From Pseudomonas mandelii (GTDB lineage Bacteria; Pseudomonadota; Gammaproteobacteria; Pseudomonadales; Pseudomonadaceae): a DNA stretch of 64,000 nt. Below are positions 20,377-36,981 of this stretch, one piece after another (the first letter of the stretch is position 1; each line of letters begins with the position of its first letter). Both the position numbers and the translations under genes were made by a program. The stretch covers positions 1,240,001 through 1,304,000 of the forward strand of contig NZ_LT629796.1 in the NCBI RefSeq assembly GCF_900106065.1, written 5' to 3'. The notes beneath the pieces were generated by a model. The model saw only the letters and a program-made list of their open reading frames with translations, was not told the DNA's origin and did no database searches.

Positions 20377-20462
20377 TGGTACCGAGAAGGGGACTCGAAC
20401 CCCTACACCCTATGGGCACAACCACCTCAAGGTTGCGTGTCTACCAATTCCACCACCTCGGC
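20377..20462 (-). tRNA. tRNA-Leu (anticodon GAG)
   Basis: 86-nt class II tRNA with the long variable arm, anticodon loop CTTGAGG, T-loop GGTTCGAGTCC and encoded CCA. The first acceptor pair is a G-U wobble. It lies just downstream of secG. Confidence 0.96.
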
Positions 20463-20484
20463 AATACTACGTTTGAAACCCTTC

Positions 20485-20868
20485 TTACTTTTGCTCTTGA
20501 GCTGGAGGCACGTCAGTCGCTGGAGTAGCCGACTTTTGCTCTTGAAGCACCGGTACATCATCAGAAGCCGGTTGTTGCTTTGGAACTTCCAACACTGCCG
20601 GGTTTGGCAAACCTACTTGAGTCAGCTGCTGAGCTTTCTCTTTAGCAAAGTAACCTAACCCTAAGCTGGTTATGAAGAAACCGGCGGCAAGTATAGCAGT
20701 AAACTTACTAAGAAAGGTAGAGGAACCTTGGCTTCCGAACACAGTATTTGAAGCACCTGCTCCGAAAGACGCGCCAGCATCCGCACCTTTACCCTGCTGC
20801 AGCAATACCAGAGCAACTACGCCCAATGCACCCAGCAGATGAAAAACGACTACGACTGTTTCCAGCAT
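20485..20868 (-). CDS. secG: Preprotein translocase subunit SecG
   Basis: 127 residues. Small accessory subunit of the SecYEG channel in the inner membrane. Two membrane helices ([19 protein letters not shown] and [17 protein letters not shown]) flank the conserved loop [17 protein letters not shown] Pro/Gln-rich tail follows, with two copies of a short unit (PVLQEQK, PPAQEQK). It starts four bases after the tpiA stop. Confidence 0.95.
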   Translation of the reverse strand: MLETVVVVFHLLGALGVVALVLLQQGKGADAGASFGAGASNTVFGSQGSSTFLSKFTAILAAGFFITSLGLGYFAKEKAQQLTQVGLPNPAVLEVPKQQPASDDVPVLQEQKSATPATDVPPAQEQK

Positions 20869-20872
20869 TTTT

Positions 20873-21628
20873 TCAGTTTCCCGCGGCGCGACAAATCGCA
20901 CCGAACTCATCTGCATTCAGGGAAGCTCCACCAATGAGCCCCCCATCGATATCCGGCATGCCGAACAGTTCGACCGCATTGGCCGCCTTCACGCTGCCGC
21001 CGTATAGAAGCCGCACACCTTGTGCGACCTCAGAATTCTCTGCCGCCAACTGAGCGCGAATGGCTGCATGCACATCCTGCGCTTGTTGCGGCGAAGCAGT
21101 CAGCCCAGTGCCAATGGCCCAGACTGGCTCGTAAGCAATTACTGCATTTGCAAAGGCACCTACACCCAGCTCCTCTATGATACTGCCTAGCTGACGCCCG
21201 ACAACCTCTAGAGTTTTACCGGCTTCGCGCTGCTCAAGGGTTTCCCCTATGCACAACACCGGGATCAAGCCACATGCCTGCGCCGCTGCGAACTTGCGAA
21301 TCAGCACACCGTCCTGCTCGCCCATAATCTGGCGGCGCTCGGAATGCCCGACAAGAACCAGGGAACAACCTGCATCCACCAATTGACTCGGCGCGATTTC
21401 ACCGGTCAGTGCACCTTGCATGGCTTCCACCGCAGAGTTCTGCGCGCCGACCGAAATCGACTTGCCGTTCAAGCCATCAATCACTTGATTGATATGCAAG
21501 TAAGGCGGGAATACCGCTACATCAACACCGCTCGGCAAGGCCAGATGACGAAGGCCATTGATCAGCTCAGCGACGCTGGCGCGGGTACCGTGCATCTTCC
21601 AGTTACCAGCTACCATAGGGCGACGCAT
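20873..21628 (-). CDS. tpiA: Triosephosphate isomerase
   Basis: 251 residues. Interconverts dihydroxyacetone phosphate and glyceraldehyde-3-phosphate. Active-site residues are present: GNWKMHG (Lys), GHSERR (His) and [11 protein letters not shown] (Glu), plus the phosphate-binding [10 protein letters not shown]. It lies between glmM and secG as usual in Pseudomonas. Confidence 0.98.
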   Translation of the reverse strand: MRRPMVAGNWKMHGTRASVAELINGLRHLALPSGVDVAVFPPYLHINQVIDGLNGKSISVGAQNSAVEAMQGALTGEIAPSQLVDAGCSLVLVGHSERRQIMGEQDGVLIRKFAAAQACGLIPVLCIGETLEQREAGKTLEVVGRQLGSIIEELGVGAFANAVIAYEPVWAIGTGLTASPQQAQDVHAAIRAQLAAENSEVAQGVRLLYGGSVKAANAVELFGMPDIDGGLIGGASLNADEFGAICRAAGN

Positions 21629-21694
21629 GCTGTACCTCGTCGGTCAAAGTGGGCGCAGATGTTACCCAACACAATCATGGCTGGCAAGCCGAAT

Positions 21695-23032
21695 TCAGGC
21701 AGAAACTTCAGTAACCAGTTTTGCCAGCTCTTCGGCGTAGCCACGGACCTGTGTTTCGTCCTCGCCTTCAACCATCACGCGCACCAACGGCTCCGTCCCG
21801 GACTTGCGCAACAACACGCGCCCGCGGCCGGCCATAGCCTGGGTAACACGGTCGCTGGCTTCCTTGACCGCCGGATGGTCGAGCGGACTCGCGCCCCCAC
21901 CGAACCGGACATTGATCAGCACCTGAGGGCACTTGCGCAGCGCCTGACGGGCCTGAGCAAGTCCTTCCGAGCGCGTTTTCAGCGCCATCAGCACCTGCAA
22001 CGCCGCGATGATCGCATCACCTGTGGTGGTGTGATTGAAGCAGACGATATGACCCGAGTTCTCACCGCCTACCAACCAGTTACGCTCCAGCAAGTCAGCG
22101 ATCACATAACGGTCGCCAACGTTGGCACGCACGAAAGGAATCGACAGATCCGCCAGGGCCAATTCGAGCCCAAGGTTACTCATCAATGTACCAACCACGC
22201 CGCCTTGCAGCTTGTCGCGCTCATGCAGATCGCGGGCGATGATGTACAGCAACTCGTCACCATCTACGATGGCGCCTGTGTGGTCGACCATCAAGACGCG
22301 ATCACCGTCACCGTCAAAGGCAATACCCAGATCGGCGTGTTCGGCCAATACCGCAGCCTGCAACTGCCCCATATGGGTCGAACCGCAATTGTCATTGATG
22401 TTCAAGCCGTTTGGCTGAGCAGAAAGCACAACGACTTCGGCACCCAACTCGCGGAACACGCTAGGTGCAACCTTGTAGGTCGCGCCGTGAGCGCAGTCGA
22501 TCACGATTTTCAGGCCGGCGAAGTTGGTACCGGTCGGCACGCTGCTCTTGCAGAATTCGATATAGCGGCCAGAGGCATCGTTGATTCGCGAAACTTTGCC
22601 GATCTTGCTCGACTCAACCACGGTCATCGGGGTGTCGAGCAACTCTTCAATCATCAGTTCGACTTCATCCGGCAGCTTGGTGCCCTTTCCGGAGAAGAAC
22701 TTGATGCCGTTGTCATCATGAGGATTGTGCGAGGCACTGATCACAATACCGGCTTCAGCATGAAAGGTACGCGTCAGGTAAGCGATCGCCGGCGTTGGCA
22801 TCGGGCCCAACAGCATCACGTCAGCACCTGCCGACGTCAGACCAGCCTCGAGCGCGGACTCAAACATGTAACCGGAGATCCGGGTGTCCTTGCCAACCAG
22901 CACCTTGCAGGCGCCCATTTTGCGGAACGCCATGCCCGCAGCCCAACCGAGCTTGAGCATGAAGTCAGGAGTTATCGGGTATTCGCCGACCCGACCACGA
23001 ATACCGTCGGTGCCAAAGTATTTTTTGCTCAT
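21695..23032 (-). CDS. glmM: Phosphoglucosamine mutase
   Basis: 445 residues. Converts glucosamine-6-phosphate to glucosamine-1-phosphate on the way to UDP-GlcNAc for peptidoglycan and LPS. It has the phospho-serine loop [17 protein letters not shown], the metal-binding DGDGDR loop, sugar-binding GGENSGH, and C-terminal phosphate-binding [12 protein letters not shown]. It starts 16 bases after the folP stop. Confidence 0.98.
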   Translation of the reverse strand: MSKKYFGTDGIRGRVGEYPITPDFMLKLGWAAGMAFRKMGACKVLVGKDTRISGYMFESALEAGLTSAGADVMLLGPMPTPAIAYLTRTFHAEAGIVISASHNPHDDNGIKFFSGKGTKLPDEVELMIEELLDTPMTVVESSKIGKVSRINDASGRYIEFCKSSVPTGTNFAGLKIVIDCAHGATYKVAPSVFRELGAEVVVLSAQPNGLNINDNCGSTHMGQLQAAVLAEHADLGIAFDGDGDRVLMVDHTGAIVDGDELLYIIARDLHERDKLQGGVVGTLMSNLGLELALADLSIPFVRANVGDRYVIADLLERNWLVGGENSGHIVCFNHTTTGDAIIAALQVLMALKTRSEGLAQARQALRKCPQVLINVRFGGGASPLDHPAVKEASDRVTQAMAGRGRVLLRKSGTEPLVRVMVEGEDETQVRGYAEELAKLVTEVSA

Positions 23033-23048
23033 AAGTGCTCCATCATTC

Positions 23049-23900
23049 TTATTCGGCTGATTCCACTGCGGCGATCATCCGCACCACGTCCACTGTTTCG
23101 GCTACATCATGGACGCGCAATATACGCGCACCCTTGGCCGAAGCCAGCGCCGCGAGCGCCAGACCACCAAACAGGCGTTCTCCAACCGGGCGATTCAAGG
23201 CCTGACCTATCATGCTCTTTCGCGAAACCCCAACCAACAGGGGCCGCCCCAAGGCATGCAGGTCTTCCATATGTTTGAACAAGCTTAGATTGTGCTGCAA
23301 GGTTTTCGCGAACCCAAACCCCGGATCAAGAATAATCCGCTCAGCAGGGATTCCCACCAACGCACACTGGGCCATACGCTCAGCGAGAAACTCGCCAACC
23401 TCCCTGGTCACGTCCCCGTAGCTCGGATTGTCCTGCATATCGCCCGGCTCACCGAGCATATGCATCAGACACACCGGCAATCCGGTGGCGGCTGCCGCAT
23501 CCAGGGCACCGTCTCGGCGCAGCGAGCGCACATCATTGATCAAGCCCGCTCCGAGCCGTGCGGTTTCGCGCATGACCGCCGGAGTGGAGGTATCAACCGA
23601 AATAATCACATCCAGTTCGCGATTGATGAGCTCAACGATAGGCGCCACGCGCTCCAGCTCTTCAAGTGGCGAAACCGCCCTTGCACCGGGCCGGGTCGAT
23701 TCGCCACCGACATCGATCAGCGTGGCGCCCGCCGCTACCATCGCCTCGGCGTGGCGCAGGGCCGCGTCGAGCTGGCTGTATCGGCCGCCATCAGAAAAGG
23801 AATCGGGAGTGACATTGAGAATACCCATGACATGCGTCTGGGCCAAATCAAGAACCCGGTTGCCGCAAGGCAACCGGGTCGAGGACTGAACAGAAGTCAT
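23049..23900 (-). CDS. folP: Dihydropteroate synthase
   Basis: 283 residues. Condenses 7,8-dihydropterin pyrophosphate with p-aminobenzoate in folate synthesis; the sulfonamide target. Both family signatures are intact: [15 protein letters not shown] and the [15 protein letters not shown] region, with DPGFGFAKT and the C-terminal RVHDV. It begins eight bases after ftsH. Confidence 0.97.
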   Translation of the reverse strand: MTSVQSSTRLPCGNRVLDLAQTHVMGILNVTPDSFSDGGRYSQLDAALRHAEAMVAAGATLIDVGGESTRPGARAVSPLEELERVAPIVELINRELDVIISVDTSTPAVMRETARLGAGLINDVRSLRRDGALDAAAATGLPVCLMHMLGEPGDMQDNPSYGDVTREVGEFLAERMAQCALVGIPAERIILDPGFGFAKTLQHNLSLFKHMEDLHALGRPLLVGVSRKSMIGQALNRPVGERLFGGLALAALASAKGARILRVHDVAETVDVVRMIAAVESAE

Positions 23901-23908
23901 TTCAAACC

Positions 23909-25831
23909 TTAGACGTCAGCAGCCGGACCGCCGATCGGTGTTTGCGGACGCTCATCCTGGACCACCGGAGGTGTCCCGGAAGTACCGGTGCCGCCACCCG
24001 ACCAGTCGCGTGGTTCGCGAGGGGTACGTCCGGCCATGATGTCATCGATCTGATCGGCATCGATCGTCTCGTACTTCATCAAGGCATCCGCCATGGCGTC
24101 GAGCTTGTCACGGTTATCCGTGAGGATCTGCTTGGCCGTGCCGTAGCACTGATCAATGATGCTGCGCACTTCGGAGTCAATCAGCTTGGCTGTCTCACCA
24201 GAGAAGCTCGCACCCTGACCACCGCCGCCGCGACCAAGGAATACTTCGCCCTCTTCTTCGGCATACATCAACGGACCGAGTTTTTCCGAAAGGCCCCACT
24301 TGGTCACCATGTTCCGCGCAATCTGGCTGGCACGCATGATGTCGTTGGACGCGCCGGTGGTAACACCGTCAAAGCCCAGGGTCATTTCTTCAGCGATACG
24401 GCCACCGTACAGCGAGCAGATCTGGCTGATCAGCGCACGCTTGGACAGGCTATAGCGATCTTCTTCCGGCAGGAACATCGTCACACCCAGCGCACGACCG
24501 CGCGGGATGATCGACACCTTGTAGACCGGATCGTGCTCTGGCACGACACGACCGACGATGGCGTGACCCGCTTCGTGATAAGCGGTGTTCTGCTTCTCTT
24601 TTTCCGACATGACCATGGATTTGCGCTCGGCGCCCATCATGATCTTGTCTTTCGCCAGTTCAAACTCTTTCATTTCGACGATGCGCTTGCCGGTACGGGC
24701 AGCGAACAACGAGGCCTCGTTCACCAGGTTAGCCAGGTCGGCACCAGAGAAACCAGGCGTACCACGTGCAATCACCGCAGGAGCGACGTCGTCACCCATT
24801 GGCACTTTGCGCATGTGAACCTTGAGAATCTGCTCACGACCACGAATATCCGGCAGACCGACCACAACCTGACGGTCGAAACGGCCCGGACGCAGCAACG
24901 CGGGGTCCAGTACGTCGGGACGGTTGGTTGCTGCAATGACGATGATGCCGTCATTCATTTCAAAGCCATCCATCTCAACCAGCAATTGGTTGAGTGTCTG
25001 CTCGCGTTCGTCATGACCGCCACCCATACCGGCGCCACGGTGACGACCGACAGCATCGATTTCATCGATAAAGATGATGCAGGGTGCGTGTTTCTTGGCC
25101 TGCTCGAACATATCGCGAACACGGCTGGCACCGACACCGACGAACATCTCGACGAAATCGGAACCGGAAATGGTGAAGAACGGCACTTTGGCTTCGCCGG
25201 CAATCGCCTTGGCCAGCAAGGTTTTACCGGTACCCGGAGGACCCACCATCAGCACGCCGCGTGGAATGCGGCCGCCCAGTCGCTGGAACTTGCCCGGATC
25301 ACGCAGGAACTCGACCAGTTCACCGACCTCTTCCTTGGCTTCGTCGCAACCGGCAACGTCACCCAAGGTGGTTTTCACCTGATCTTCGGAGAGCAGGCGT
25401 GCCTTGCTCTTGCCGAAGCTCATCGGCCCGCCCTTGCCGCCCGCACCGCCCTGCATCTGCCGCATGAAAAACATGAACACGGCGATGATCACCAGGATCG
25501 GGAAGCTGGCGACCAGGAGTTGAGTCCAGATGCTTTGCTGCTCAGGCTGCTTGCCTTCGACCACGACGTGGTTATCCACGAGATCGCCGATCAGACCGTT
25601 GTCCTGAATGGCAGGACGAATGGTCTTGAAGCTATCGCCATCGGTGCGCTTACCGGTAATCACATAGCCGTCAACTGCTACGCGTTCGACCTTGCCATCC
25701 TTGACCTGCTGGATGAAGTCGGAATAGTTGAGGGTCTGCGGCTCGTTAGGGCTGGAGAAGTTGTTCATCACCGTCACCAGGACAGCCGCGATGATCAACC
25801 ACAGGATCAGATTCTTTGCCATATCGTTCAA
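23909..25831 (-). CDS. ftsH: ATP-dependent zinc metalloprotease FtsH
   Basis: About 640 residues. Membrane-bound AAA protease that degrades LpxC, sigma-32 and misassembled membrane proteins. Two N-terminal membrane helices ([16 protein letters not shown] and [19 protein letters not shown]) flank a periplasmic domain. The AAA module has [19 protein letters not shown] and SRH region RPGRFDRQV. The protease zinc site is [17 protein letters not shown] ribosome site is spaced properly for the TTG at 25831 (reading LNDMAKN) but is about 17 bases from the ATG at 25822, so the TTG start is preferred; the ATG is the alternative. Confidence 0.96.
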   Translation of the reverse strand: MNDMAKNLILWLIIAAVLVTVMNNFSSPNEPQTLNYSDFIQQVKDGKVERVAVDGYVITGKRTDGDSFKTIRPAIQDNGLIGDLVDNHVVVEGKQPEQQSIWTQLLVASFPILVIIAVFMFFMRQMQGGAGGKGGPMSFGKSKARLLSEDQVKTTLGDVAGCDEAKEEVGELVEFLRDPGKFQRLGGRIPRGVLMVGPPGTGKTLLAKAIAGEAKVPFFTISGSDFVEMFVGVGASRVRDMFEQAKKHAPCIIFIDEIDAVGRHRGAGMGGGHDEREQTLNQLLVEMDGFEMNDGIIVIAATNRPDVLDPALLRPGRFDRQVVVGLPDIRGREQILKVHMRKVPMGDDVAPAVIARGTPGFSGADLANLVNEASLFAARTGKRIVEMKEFELAKDKIMMGAERKSMVMSEKEKQNTAYHEAGHAIVGRVVPEHDPVYKVSIIPRGRALGVTMFLPEEDRYSLSKRALISQICSLYGGRIAEEMTLGFDGVTTGASNDIMRASQIARNMVTKWGLSEKLGPLMYAEEEGEVFLGRGGGGQGASFSGETAKLIDSEVRSIIDQCYGTAKQILTDNRDKLDAMADALMKYETIDADQIDDIMAGRTPREPRDWSGGGTGTSGTPPVVQDERPQTPIGGPAADV

Positions 25832-26024
25832 TTAACTACCCTCTGAAGCAAGCTCCGCTAATGGCGCGCGCTTCGCATGATATTCACCGGCCTAACTTAC
25901 TACATTACCTACGACTCTGGCAGGCGCCGTCTGTAACCCTTTGTGAAACACTTTCTACACAATATTCGCTAATGCTCACGGGGCGAAATACGAAAATCCT
26001 ATCGACCCGCAAAAAAACCTCGAT

Positions 26025-26654
26025 TTACTCGCTACGGCCACGGTAGCCCCAAGCCAGCATGTATTGCTCGCGGGAACTGCCACGGGAAGAATCCGGCTTG
26101 ATCATCTGGACCTTGTCGAATTTCTGACGAGCGTCCTTCACGTAAGCATCAAACCCTTCGCCCTGAAACACCTTGATCACGAAATTACCACCCGGCTTGA
26201 GTATCCGAGCCGCCAGATCAAGAGCCAGCTCACATAGAAACATGGCTTTGGGCATATCCACCTCAGGCGTACCACTCATATTGGGGGCCATATCGGAAAT
26301 CACAAGGTCCACCTGCGAATTACCCACGGCTTCGAGGATCTGAGCGAGCACTTCGTCCTGGGTGAAGTCACCCTGGATGAAAGTCACGTCCGGAATGCTG
26401 TCCATTTCCAGGATGTCCGAGGCGATCAGTCGCCCCTGACCACCGATCAGCCGACTGGTGACCTGCGACCAGCCGCCGGGCGCCGCTCCCAGGTCGACAA
26501 CGCTCATACCCGGACGGATCAGTTTGTATTTCTCCTGGACCTCCAGAAGCTTGTAACTCGCACGCGAGCGATAACCATCCTTCTGCGCCTGCTTCACATA
26601 GGGATCATTGACATGTCTTTGCAGCCATTTAAGGCTTGTCTTGGAACGGGCCAC
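26025..26654 (-). CDS. rlmE: 23S rRNA 2'-O-ribose U2552 methyltransferase RlmE (FtsJ/RrmJ)
   Basis: 209 residues. Methylates U2552 in the 50S A-loop. The SAM-binding motif [14 protein letters not shown], the catalytic Asp in [11 protein letters not shown], and the later Lys and Glu ([11 protein letters not shown]) fit the K-D-K-E tetrad. It is upstream of ftsH in the same direction, the conserved rlmE-ftsH pair, and divergent from yhbY. Confidence 0.97.
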   Translation of the reverse strand: MARSKTSLKWLQRHVNDPYVKQAQKDGYRSRASYKLLEVQEKYKLIRPGMSVVDLGAAPGGWSQVTSRLIGGQGRLIASDILEMDSIPDVTFIQGDFTQDEVLAQILEAVGNSQVDLVISDMAPNMSGTPEVDMPKAMFLCELALDLAARILKPGGNFVIKVFQGEGFDAYVKDARQKFDKVQMIKPDSSRGSSREQYMLAWGYRGRSE

Positions 26655-26759
26655 GGGCCACCTCGAAAATAAAACGGGTCGTGATTAACTGGGCGGTCCC
26701 GGACTCGCTCGGGTAAACTGGCCGCCGCTTTTTACAAGATCAGACGCAGGGGTCAGATT

Positions 26760-27068
26760 ATGCCGCTCACTCAAGAGCAGAAGAAACAGTACAAATCCAT
26801 TGGCCATCATCTGAAACCAGTTTTGATTGTGGCTGACAACGGTTTGACTGAAGGTGTGTTAGCCGAACTTGAACGCGCTTTGGCGGATCACGAGCTGATT
26901 AAAATCAAGCTCAACATCCTCGATCGCGAGTCGCGCCTGGCGAACATTGCAGAACTGTGCAAGGTCGGCAAAGCGGACCTGGTTCAGGTCATCGGCAAGA
27001 TGGCACTGATTTACCGCAAGAACTTCAGCGTCAACAAGCAGCTGTCGAACGTTCATCGCTTCAAGTGA
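26760..27068 (+). CDS. yhbY: CRM-domain ribosome assembly RNA-binding protein YhbY
   Basis: 102 residues, single CRM domain. It associates with pre-50S particles. Family core: KQYKSIGHHLKPVLIVADNGLTE, KIKLN and the end VQVIGKMALIYRKN. It is divergent from rlmE and convergent with the DUF4149-like gene. Confidence 0.93.
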   Translation: MPLTQEQKKQYKSIGHHLKPVLIVADNGLTEGVLAELERALADHELIKIKLNILDRESRLANIAELCKVGKADLVQVIGKMALIYRKNFSVNKQLSNVHRFK

Positions 27069-27077
27069 TGGCAAGGG

Positions 27078-27482
27078 TCAAGGGTGTGCTTCGCGCACCC
27101 TGCCACTCCATCCGGGTACCGGCTGCAACACCAGCACCACCCCGGAAAAGCCCAGAACAAGGTAACTGAACACCTGCCAGCGCACGGCATCCGGCCAACC
27201 GACGCGCACCGCGAAGAACATACCGCACGCATACAGCGCCATCAGCAGCAGTTGCCCACGAATATCGCGCCATAGACTGACAAGGCCCTCGGCCTGAATC
27301 AGCACCAAAGCCTGAAAAATCACACACGCTGTGGCGAAACCCACCATCAGCGCATCAAGCATGCCTGCAATTTCGTCAATCAGCAGCGGCGCCAGGCCAA
27401 TCTGGCCCAGCACCGGCAGCAGACCGATGTGTAACAGCCACAAGCCGCCCACCCACAACATCTGAGTGAGCTGCCAAAGCAT
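27078..27482 (-). CDS. Small integral membrane protein (DUF4149-like)
   Basis: 134 residues with four hydrophobic segments; it begins MLWQLTQMLWVGGLWLLHIG. The N-terminal VGGLWLLH pattern resembles DUF4149 membrane proteins, found at this position downstream of greA in Pseudomonas (as I recall). Function unknown. The start at MLWQLT follows the greA stop by 28 bases; an in-frame upstream extension would overlap greA and is basic and unlike the family. Confidence 0.7.
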   Translation of the reverse strand: MLWQLTQMLWVGGLWLLHIGLLPVLGQIGLAPLLIDEIAGMLDALMVGFATACVIFQALVLIQAEGLVSLWRDIRGQLLLMALYACGMFFAVRVGWPDAVRWQVFSYLVLGFSGVVLVLQPVPGWSGRVREAHP

Positions 27483-27510
27483 GGAGCCCGCACGGAGCGG
27501 GCGCCTGCGT

Positions 27511-27983
27511 TTAGATGTGGCGTACTTCGACAATCTCGTACTCGATAACGCCGCCAGGCGTTTTCACGGCAACCACGTCACCCTCTTCCTTGGCAATCAA
27601 GGCGCGGGCCAGTGGTGAGCCCACCGAAATCTTGCCGAGTTTAAAGTCAGCCTCATCCTCACCCACAATGTGGTAAGTGACGCTTTCATCAGTCTCGACG
27701 TTGGCGATTTCAACGGTGGTACCGAAAATCACTTTGCCGGTGTGAGGAATGGTCGTGACGTCGATGATCACCTGATTCTGAATCCGGCCCTCGATGTCAC
27801 GAATCCGCGCCTCGACCATCCCTTGCTGCTCACGGGCAGCGTGGTATTCGGCGTTTTCCTTCAAGTCACCCAACTCGCGGGCCGTGCCGATGTCCTGGCT
27901 GAGCTTCGGACGGACGACCTTGGTCAGGTGAGCGTGTTCTTCTTCCAGGGCTTTCGCGCCCTGGACGGTCATAGGGTACTTGA

Positions 27984-27987
<4 letters not shown>
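27511..27987 (-). CDS. greA: Transcription elongation factor GreA
   Basis: 158 residues. Stimulates cleavage of backtracked RNA in RNA polymerase. The N-terminal coiled coil carries the acidic tip ([17 protein letters not shown]), and the C-terminal FKBP-like domain contains [15 protein letters not shown]. Its ATG overlaps the carB stop (ATGA), so it is coupled to carB. Confidence 0.97.
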
Positions 27988-31205
<3,218 letters not shown>

Positions 31206-31264
31206 GGGTTTGTCACTCAAATCCGCAGGTCAGTCGGCAAGCCGTCTTGTTCAATCTGTGAAGC

Positions 31265-31302
31265 CTTGAGGGGGCCGCCGATGTTCGGGACCGCCCCTCA
31301 AG
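31265..31302 (-). other. Hairpin in the carA-carB intergenic region
   Basis: Nine-bp stem CTTGAGGGG/CCCCTCAAG with a 20-base loop and no T run. It could modulate the carA to carB ratio or be a decayed repeat; the role is unknown. Confidence 0.4.
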
Positions 31303-31325
31303 CTTTGCAACATCAAGGCGAGCGA

Positions 31326-32462
31326 TTAGCGTCGCTTGGCCATTTCGTTGATGAAGCGATCGAACAATGGCGCTACGTCGTTCGGGCCAGGGCTGGCTTC
31401 AGGGTGACCCTGGAAGCTGAAGGCGCTTTTGTCGGTACGCTCGATGCCTTGAAGGGTGCCGTCGAACAGCGATTTGTGAATCGCGCGGACGTTGGCCGGC
31501 AGGGTCGCTTCGTCTACCGCAAAACCGTGGTTCTGGCTGGTGATCATCACTACACCGGTATCCAGATCCTGGACCGGGTGGTTGGCACCGTGGTGGCCGT
31601 GGCCCATTTTCAGGGTCTTGGCACCGGAGGCCAGGGCCAGCAGCTGGTGACCGAGGCAGATGCCGAAGACCGGAATCTCGGTTTCGAGCACGTCCTTGAT
31701 CGCCTGGATCGCGTAGTCGCAAGGCTCAGGGTCACCAGGGCCGTTGGACAGGAACACGCCGTCCGGCTTCATCGCCAGAACGTCAGCGGCTGGAGTCTGA
31801 GCCGGCACCACGGTCACGCGGCAACCGCGTTCGACCAGCATGCGCAGGATGTTCAGCTTGACGCCGTAGTCGTAGGCGACCACGTGGTAGGGCAGCTCGG
31901 AGGCTTCGATGGTCGCGTGGCTGTCGGTTTTCAGATCCCAGACAGTCGAGCGCCACTCGTATTGCTCTTTGGTGCTGACGACTTTCGCCAGGTCCATGCC
32001 TTTGAGGCCAGGGAAACCCTGGGCGGCGGCGATGGCGGCTTCTTCGGAGATGTTGTCACCTGCCATGATGCAGCCGTTCTGCGCACCTTTTTCACGCAAA
32101 ATGCGTGTCAGGCGGCGAGTGTCGATACCGGCGATTGCCACTACGTTGTTGGCTTTCAGGTAGTCCGACAGGGACATCGTGTTACGCCAGTTGCTCGCAA
32201 CCAGTGGCAGGTCACGGATGACCAGGCCAGCGGACCATACGCGGTCGGACTCGGCGTCTTCCGGCGTTGTGCCGGTGTTGCCGATGTGCGGGTAAGTCAG
32301 GGTAACGATCTGTTGGGCGTAGGAAGGATCGGTAAGGATTTCCTGATAGCCGGTCATGGCGGTGTTGAATACCACCTCACCAACGGTTTGACCGTCGGCT
32401 CCAATTGCTTCGCCGCGAAAAATGCTGCCATCAGCAAGGGCGAGTATGGCTGGCTTAGTCAA
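31326..32462 (-). CDS. carA: Carbamoyl-phosphate synthase small subunit (glutamine amidotransferase)
   Basis: 378 residues. Hydrolyses glutamine and channels ammonia to CarB. It has an N-terminal CPSase domain ([23 protein letters not shown] start) and a class I GATase domain with the catalytic Cys in [10 protein letters not shown] and His/Glu in GHPEASPG. The start is a TTG with GGGAGG five bases upstream; the longer in-frame extension runs through the leader hairpin and is not family-like. Confidence 0.97.
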   Translation of the reverse strand: MTKPAILALADGSIFRGEAIGADGQTVGEVVFNTAMTGYQEILTDPSYAQQIVTLTYPHIGNTGTTPEDAESDRVWSAGLVIRDLPLVASNWRNTMSLSDYLKANNVVAIAGIDTRRLTRILREKGAQNGCIMAGDNISEEAAIAAAQGFPGLKGMDLAKVVSTKEQYEWRSTVWDLKTDSHATIEASELPYHVVAYDYGVKLNILRMLVERGCRVTVVPAQTPAADVLAMKPDGVFLSNGPGDPEPCDYAIQAIKDVLETEIPVFGICLGHQLLALASGAKTLKMGHGHHGANHPVQDLDTGVVMITSQNHGFAVDEATLPANVRAIHKSLFDGTLQGIERTDKSAFSFQGHPEASPGPNDVAPLFDRFINEMAKRR

Positions 32463-32511
32463 GAAGACCTCCCGTAAATAAAGCCTGAAAGGGCGATCGC
32501 AGGTGTAAAAA

Positions 32512-32543
32512 AGCGGAGTGACGTATGGACACGTCACCCCGCT
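32512..32543 (-). terminator. Terminator-like hairpin upstream of carA
   Basis: AGCGGAGTGACGT (32512-32524) and ACGTCACCCCGCT (32531-32543) pair along 13 positions with a single A-C mismatch. On the minus strand T6 follows. It lies 50 bases before the carA start, so it may end the dapB transcript or act as an attenuator for carAB. Confidence 0.75.
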
Positions 32544-32720
32544 CATTCACTGAATTATTCTGCGCGCTTTTAGTGAACACACTAAAGCTGTAGCTTACAG
32601 AAAAAGGCATTTTCGGTCTACCGCCAATGAGCCTTAAAGGCCGGAGAATGCGACAGGACGTCGCTTGGCGGAGTAAAACCGGGCTCAAACGCCGTGTTTG
32701 AACCCGATTTCAGGCACTTC

Positions 32721-34659
<1,939 letters not shown>

Positions 34660-34882
34660 AAGTCTTTGCACTCTTAAGGACGTCCGGCAAACCCCTCCTG
34701 AGCCTCGCCAAACTCGTTGAGCCCCAATACAGGCCCGGACCCAACTCACGTCAATTCAACGATCCTGGTCTTTGATTCAATGCGGTACTTTCAGCTCGAG
34801 AAGCAGGAGCATTCCCGGCCATACCGCCAGCATTCGAGCGTTGTCGCATGCTGTAAAAATTCGCTAACTCCAGACACGCCAA

Positions 34883-34902
34883 CGCGGGAGCAAGCTCCCG
34901 CG
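34883..34902. repeat. Palindrome (REP-like) between dnaK and dnaJ
   Basis: Perfect 8-bp stem CGCGGGAG/CTCCCGCG with a CAAG loop, a common Pseudomonas extragenic palindrome. No T run follows, so dnaK to dnaJ read-through remains possible. Confidence 0.6.
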
Positions 34903-34956
34903 CGGCGACATCCTACCAGTCACCGCCAGAAGGCAGTCAACCGGGCGACCAACAAC

Positions 34957-36873
34957 TTACTTGTGGTCTTTGACTTCTTCGAACTCGGCATCAACAACGT
35001 CGTCGGCTTTTTCGGCTTTTTCGTCGTTAGGTGCCGCGCCTTCGGCAGGCTGGGCCTGTTCGGCGTACATCTTCTGCGCCACTGGAGCGGAGACTTTGGA
35101 CAACTCTTCAACCTTGGCTTCGATTGCAGCCTTGTCGTCGCCTTTGACAGCGGCTTCCAGAGCAACAACAGCGGCTTCGATTGCAGTCTTCTCTTCAGCC
35201 GTCACTTTATCGCCGGCGTCAGCGACCATTTTGCGAGTCGAGTGAACCAGTGCATCGCCCTGGTTGCGGGCTGCGGCCAGTGCTTCGAACTTGCTGTCTT
35301 CTTCGGCGTTGGCTTCAGCATCGCGAATCATCTGCTGAATCTCTTCCTCGGACAGACCGGAGTTGGCCTTGATCACGATCGACTGAGTCTTGCCGGTGGC
35401 CTTGTCTTTGGCGCCTACGTGCAGGATGCCGTTGGCGTCGATGTCGAAGGTCACTTCAATTTGTGGCACGCCACGTGGTGCTGGTGGAATCTCGGCCAGG
35501 TCGAACTTGCCCAGGGACTTGTTCTGTGCCGCTTGCTTACGCTCACCTTGCAGCACGTGAATGGTCACGGCGCCCTGATTGTCGTCGGCAGTCGAGAACA
35601 CTTGCGATTTCTTGGTAGGAATCGTGGTGTTTTTCTCGATCAGCGCGGTCATCACGCCACCCATGGTTTCGATACCCAGGGTCAGCGGGCTGACGTCGAG
35701 CAGCAGAACGTCTTTCACGTCACCGGCCAGTACGGCACCCTGGATAGCAGCACCCATGGCAACGGCTTCGTCCGGGTTCACGTCTTTACGTGCTTCTTTA
35801 CCGAAGAACTCGGTCACCAACTTCTGAACCAGTGGCATACGTGTCTGACCGCCCACCAGGATCACGTCGTTGATGGCGCCAACGTCGATACCGGAGTCTT
35901 TCAGCGCGATGCGGCAAGGTTCGATGGTGCGCTGAACCAGGTCTTCTACCAGCGCTTCGAGCTTGGCGCGGGAGATTTTCACGTTCAAGTGCTTAGGACC
36001 GGTGGCGTCTGCAGTGATGTACGGCAGGTTCACATCAGTCGACATGCTCGAGGACAGTTCGATCTTGGCTTTTTCAGCGGCTTCTTTCAGGCGCTGCATG
36101 GCCAGCGGGTCACCTTTGAGGTTCATGCCGCTTTCTTTCTTGAATTCGTCGACGAGGTAGTCGATCAGACGAATGTCAAAGTCTTCACCGCCCAGGAAAG
36201 TGTCACCGTTGGTGGCCAATACTTCGAACTGGTGCTCGCCATCGACTTCAGCGATTTCGATCACGGAAACGTCGAAGGTACCGCCGCCCAAGTCGTAAAC
36301 GATCACGGTGTGATCGCCCTTCGCCTTGTCCATACCGTAGGCCAGAGCGGCCGCGGTCGGTTCGTTGATGATACGTTTTACGTCCAGGCCAGCAATACGG
36401 CCGGCGTCTTTGGTGGCTTGACGCTGGCTGTCGTTGAAGTAAGCCGGAACGGTGATGACCGCTTCGGTCACTGGCTCGCCGAGATAGTCTTCGGCGGTCT
36501 TCTTCATTTTCTTCAGAATTTCAGCCGAGATCTGTGGCGGCGACATTTTCTGGCCGTTCACTTCTACCCATGCGTCGCCGTTGTCAGCCTTGGCGATTTT
36601 GTACGGGACCATCTTGATGTCTTTCTGTACGACTTCTTCGTCGAACTTACGACCGATCAGACGCTTCACCGCGTACAGGGTGTTATGCGGATTGGTCACA
36701 GCTTGACGCTTGGCGGACTGGCCAACCAGGATTTCGCCGTCGTTGGCGTAAGCGATGATCGACGGCGTGGTACGCGCGCCTTCAGCGTTTTCGATAACTT
36801 TGGCTACGCCGTTTTCAAGCACGGAGACGCAGGAGTTGGTAGTCCCCAGGTCGATACCGATAATTTTGCCCAT
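34957..36873 (-). CDS. dnaK: Chaperone protein DnaK (Hsp70)
   Basis: 638 residues, standard length. ATP-driven folding chaperone. The nucleotide-binding domain starts [15 protein letters not shown] and has [12 protein letters not shown] and the linker [15 protein letters not shown]. The substrate domain and a Gln/Ala/acidic tail ([15 protein letters not shown]) follow. Its own sigma-32 type promoter lies upstream, overlapping the end of grpE. Confidence 0.98.
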   Translation of the reverse strand: MGKIIGIDLGTTNSCVSVLENGVAKVIENAEGARTTPSIIAYANDGEILVGQSAKRQAVTNPHNTLYAVKRLIGRKFDEEVVQKDIKMVPYKIAKADNGDAWVEVNGQKMSPPQISAEILKKMKKTAEDYLGEPVTEAVITVPAYFNDSQRQATKDAGRIAGLDVKRIINEPTAAALAYGMDKAKGDHTVIVYDLGGGTFDVSVIEIAEVDGEHQFEVLATNGDTFLGGEDFDIRLIDYLVDEFKKESGMNLKGDPLAMQRLKEAAEKAKIELSSSMSTDVNLPYITADATGPKHLNVKISRAKLEALVEDLVQRTIEPCRIALKDSGIDVGAINDVILVGGQTRMPLVQKLVTEFFGKEARKDVNPDEAVAMGAAIQGAVLAGDVKDVLLLDVSPLTLGIETMGGVMTALIEKNTTIPTKKSQVFSTADDNQGAVTIHVLQGERKQAAQNKSLGKFDLAEIPPAPRGVPQIEVTFDIDANGILHVGAKDKATGKTQSIVIKANSGLSEEEIQQMIRDAEANAEEDSKFEALAAARNQGDALVHSTRKMVADAGDKVTAEEKTAIEAAVVALEAAVKGDDKAAIEAKVEELSKVSAPVAQKMYAEQAQPAEGAAPNDEKAEKADDVVDAEFEEVKDHK

Positions 36874-36953
36874 GTTTATTCTCCCGAAACTTTTGGATTT
36901 GGTTGCCGCAGCAGTGGTGGCTAACTGCGGTAGCACTTAAACGCTTGACTTCT

Positions 36954-36981
36954 AAATGGGGGCCTTGTGGCTAATTTCAAG
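36954..36981 (-). promoter_or_regulatory. Sigma-32 heat-shock promoter of dnaK
   Basis: Reading the minus strand: CTTGAAA (36981-36975), 13-base spacer, CCCCATTT (36961-36954). This matches the sigma-32 consensus almost perfectly. The -35 box overlaps the grpE stop codon, so dnaK can be transcribed independently of grpE. Confidence 0.88.
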
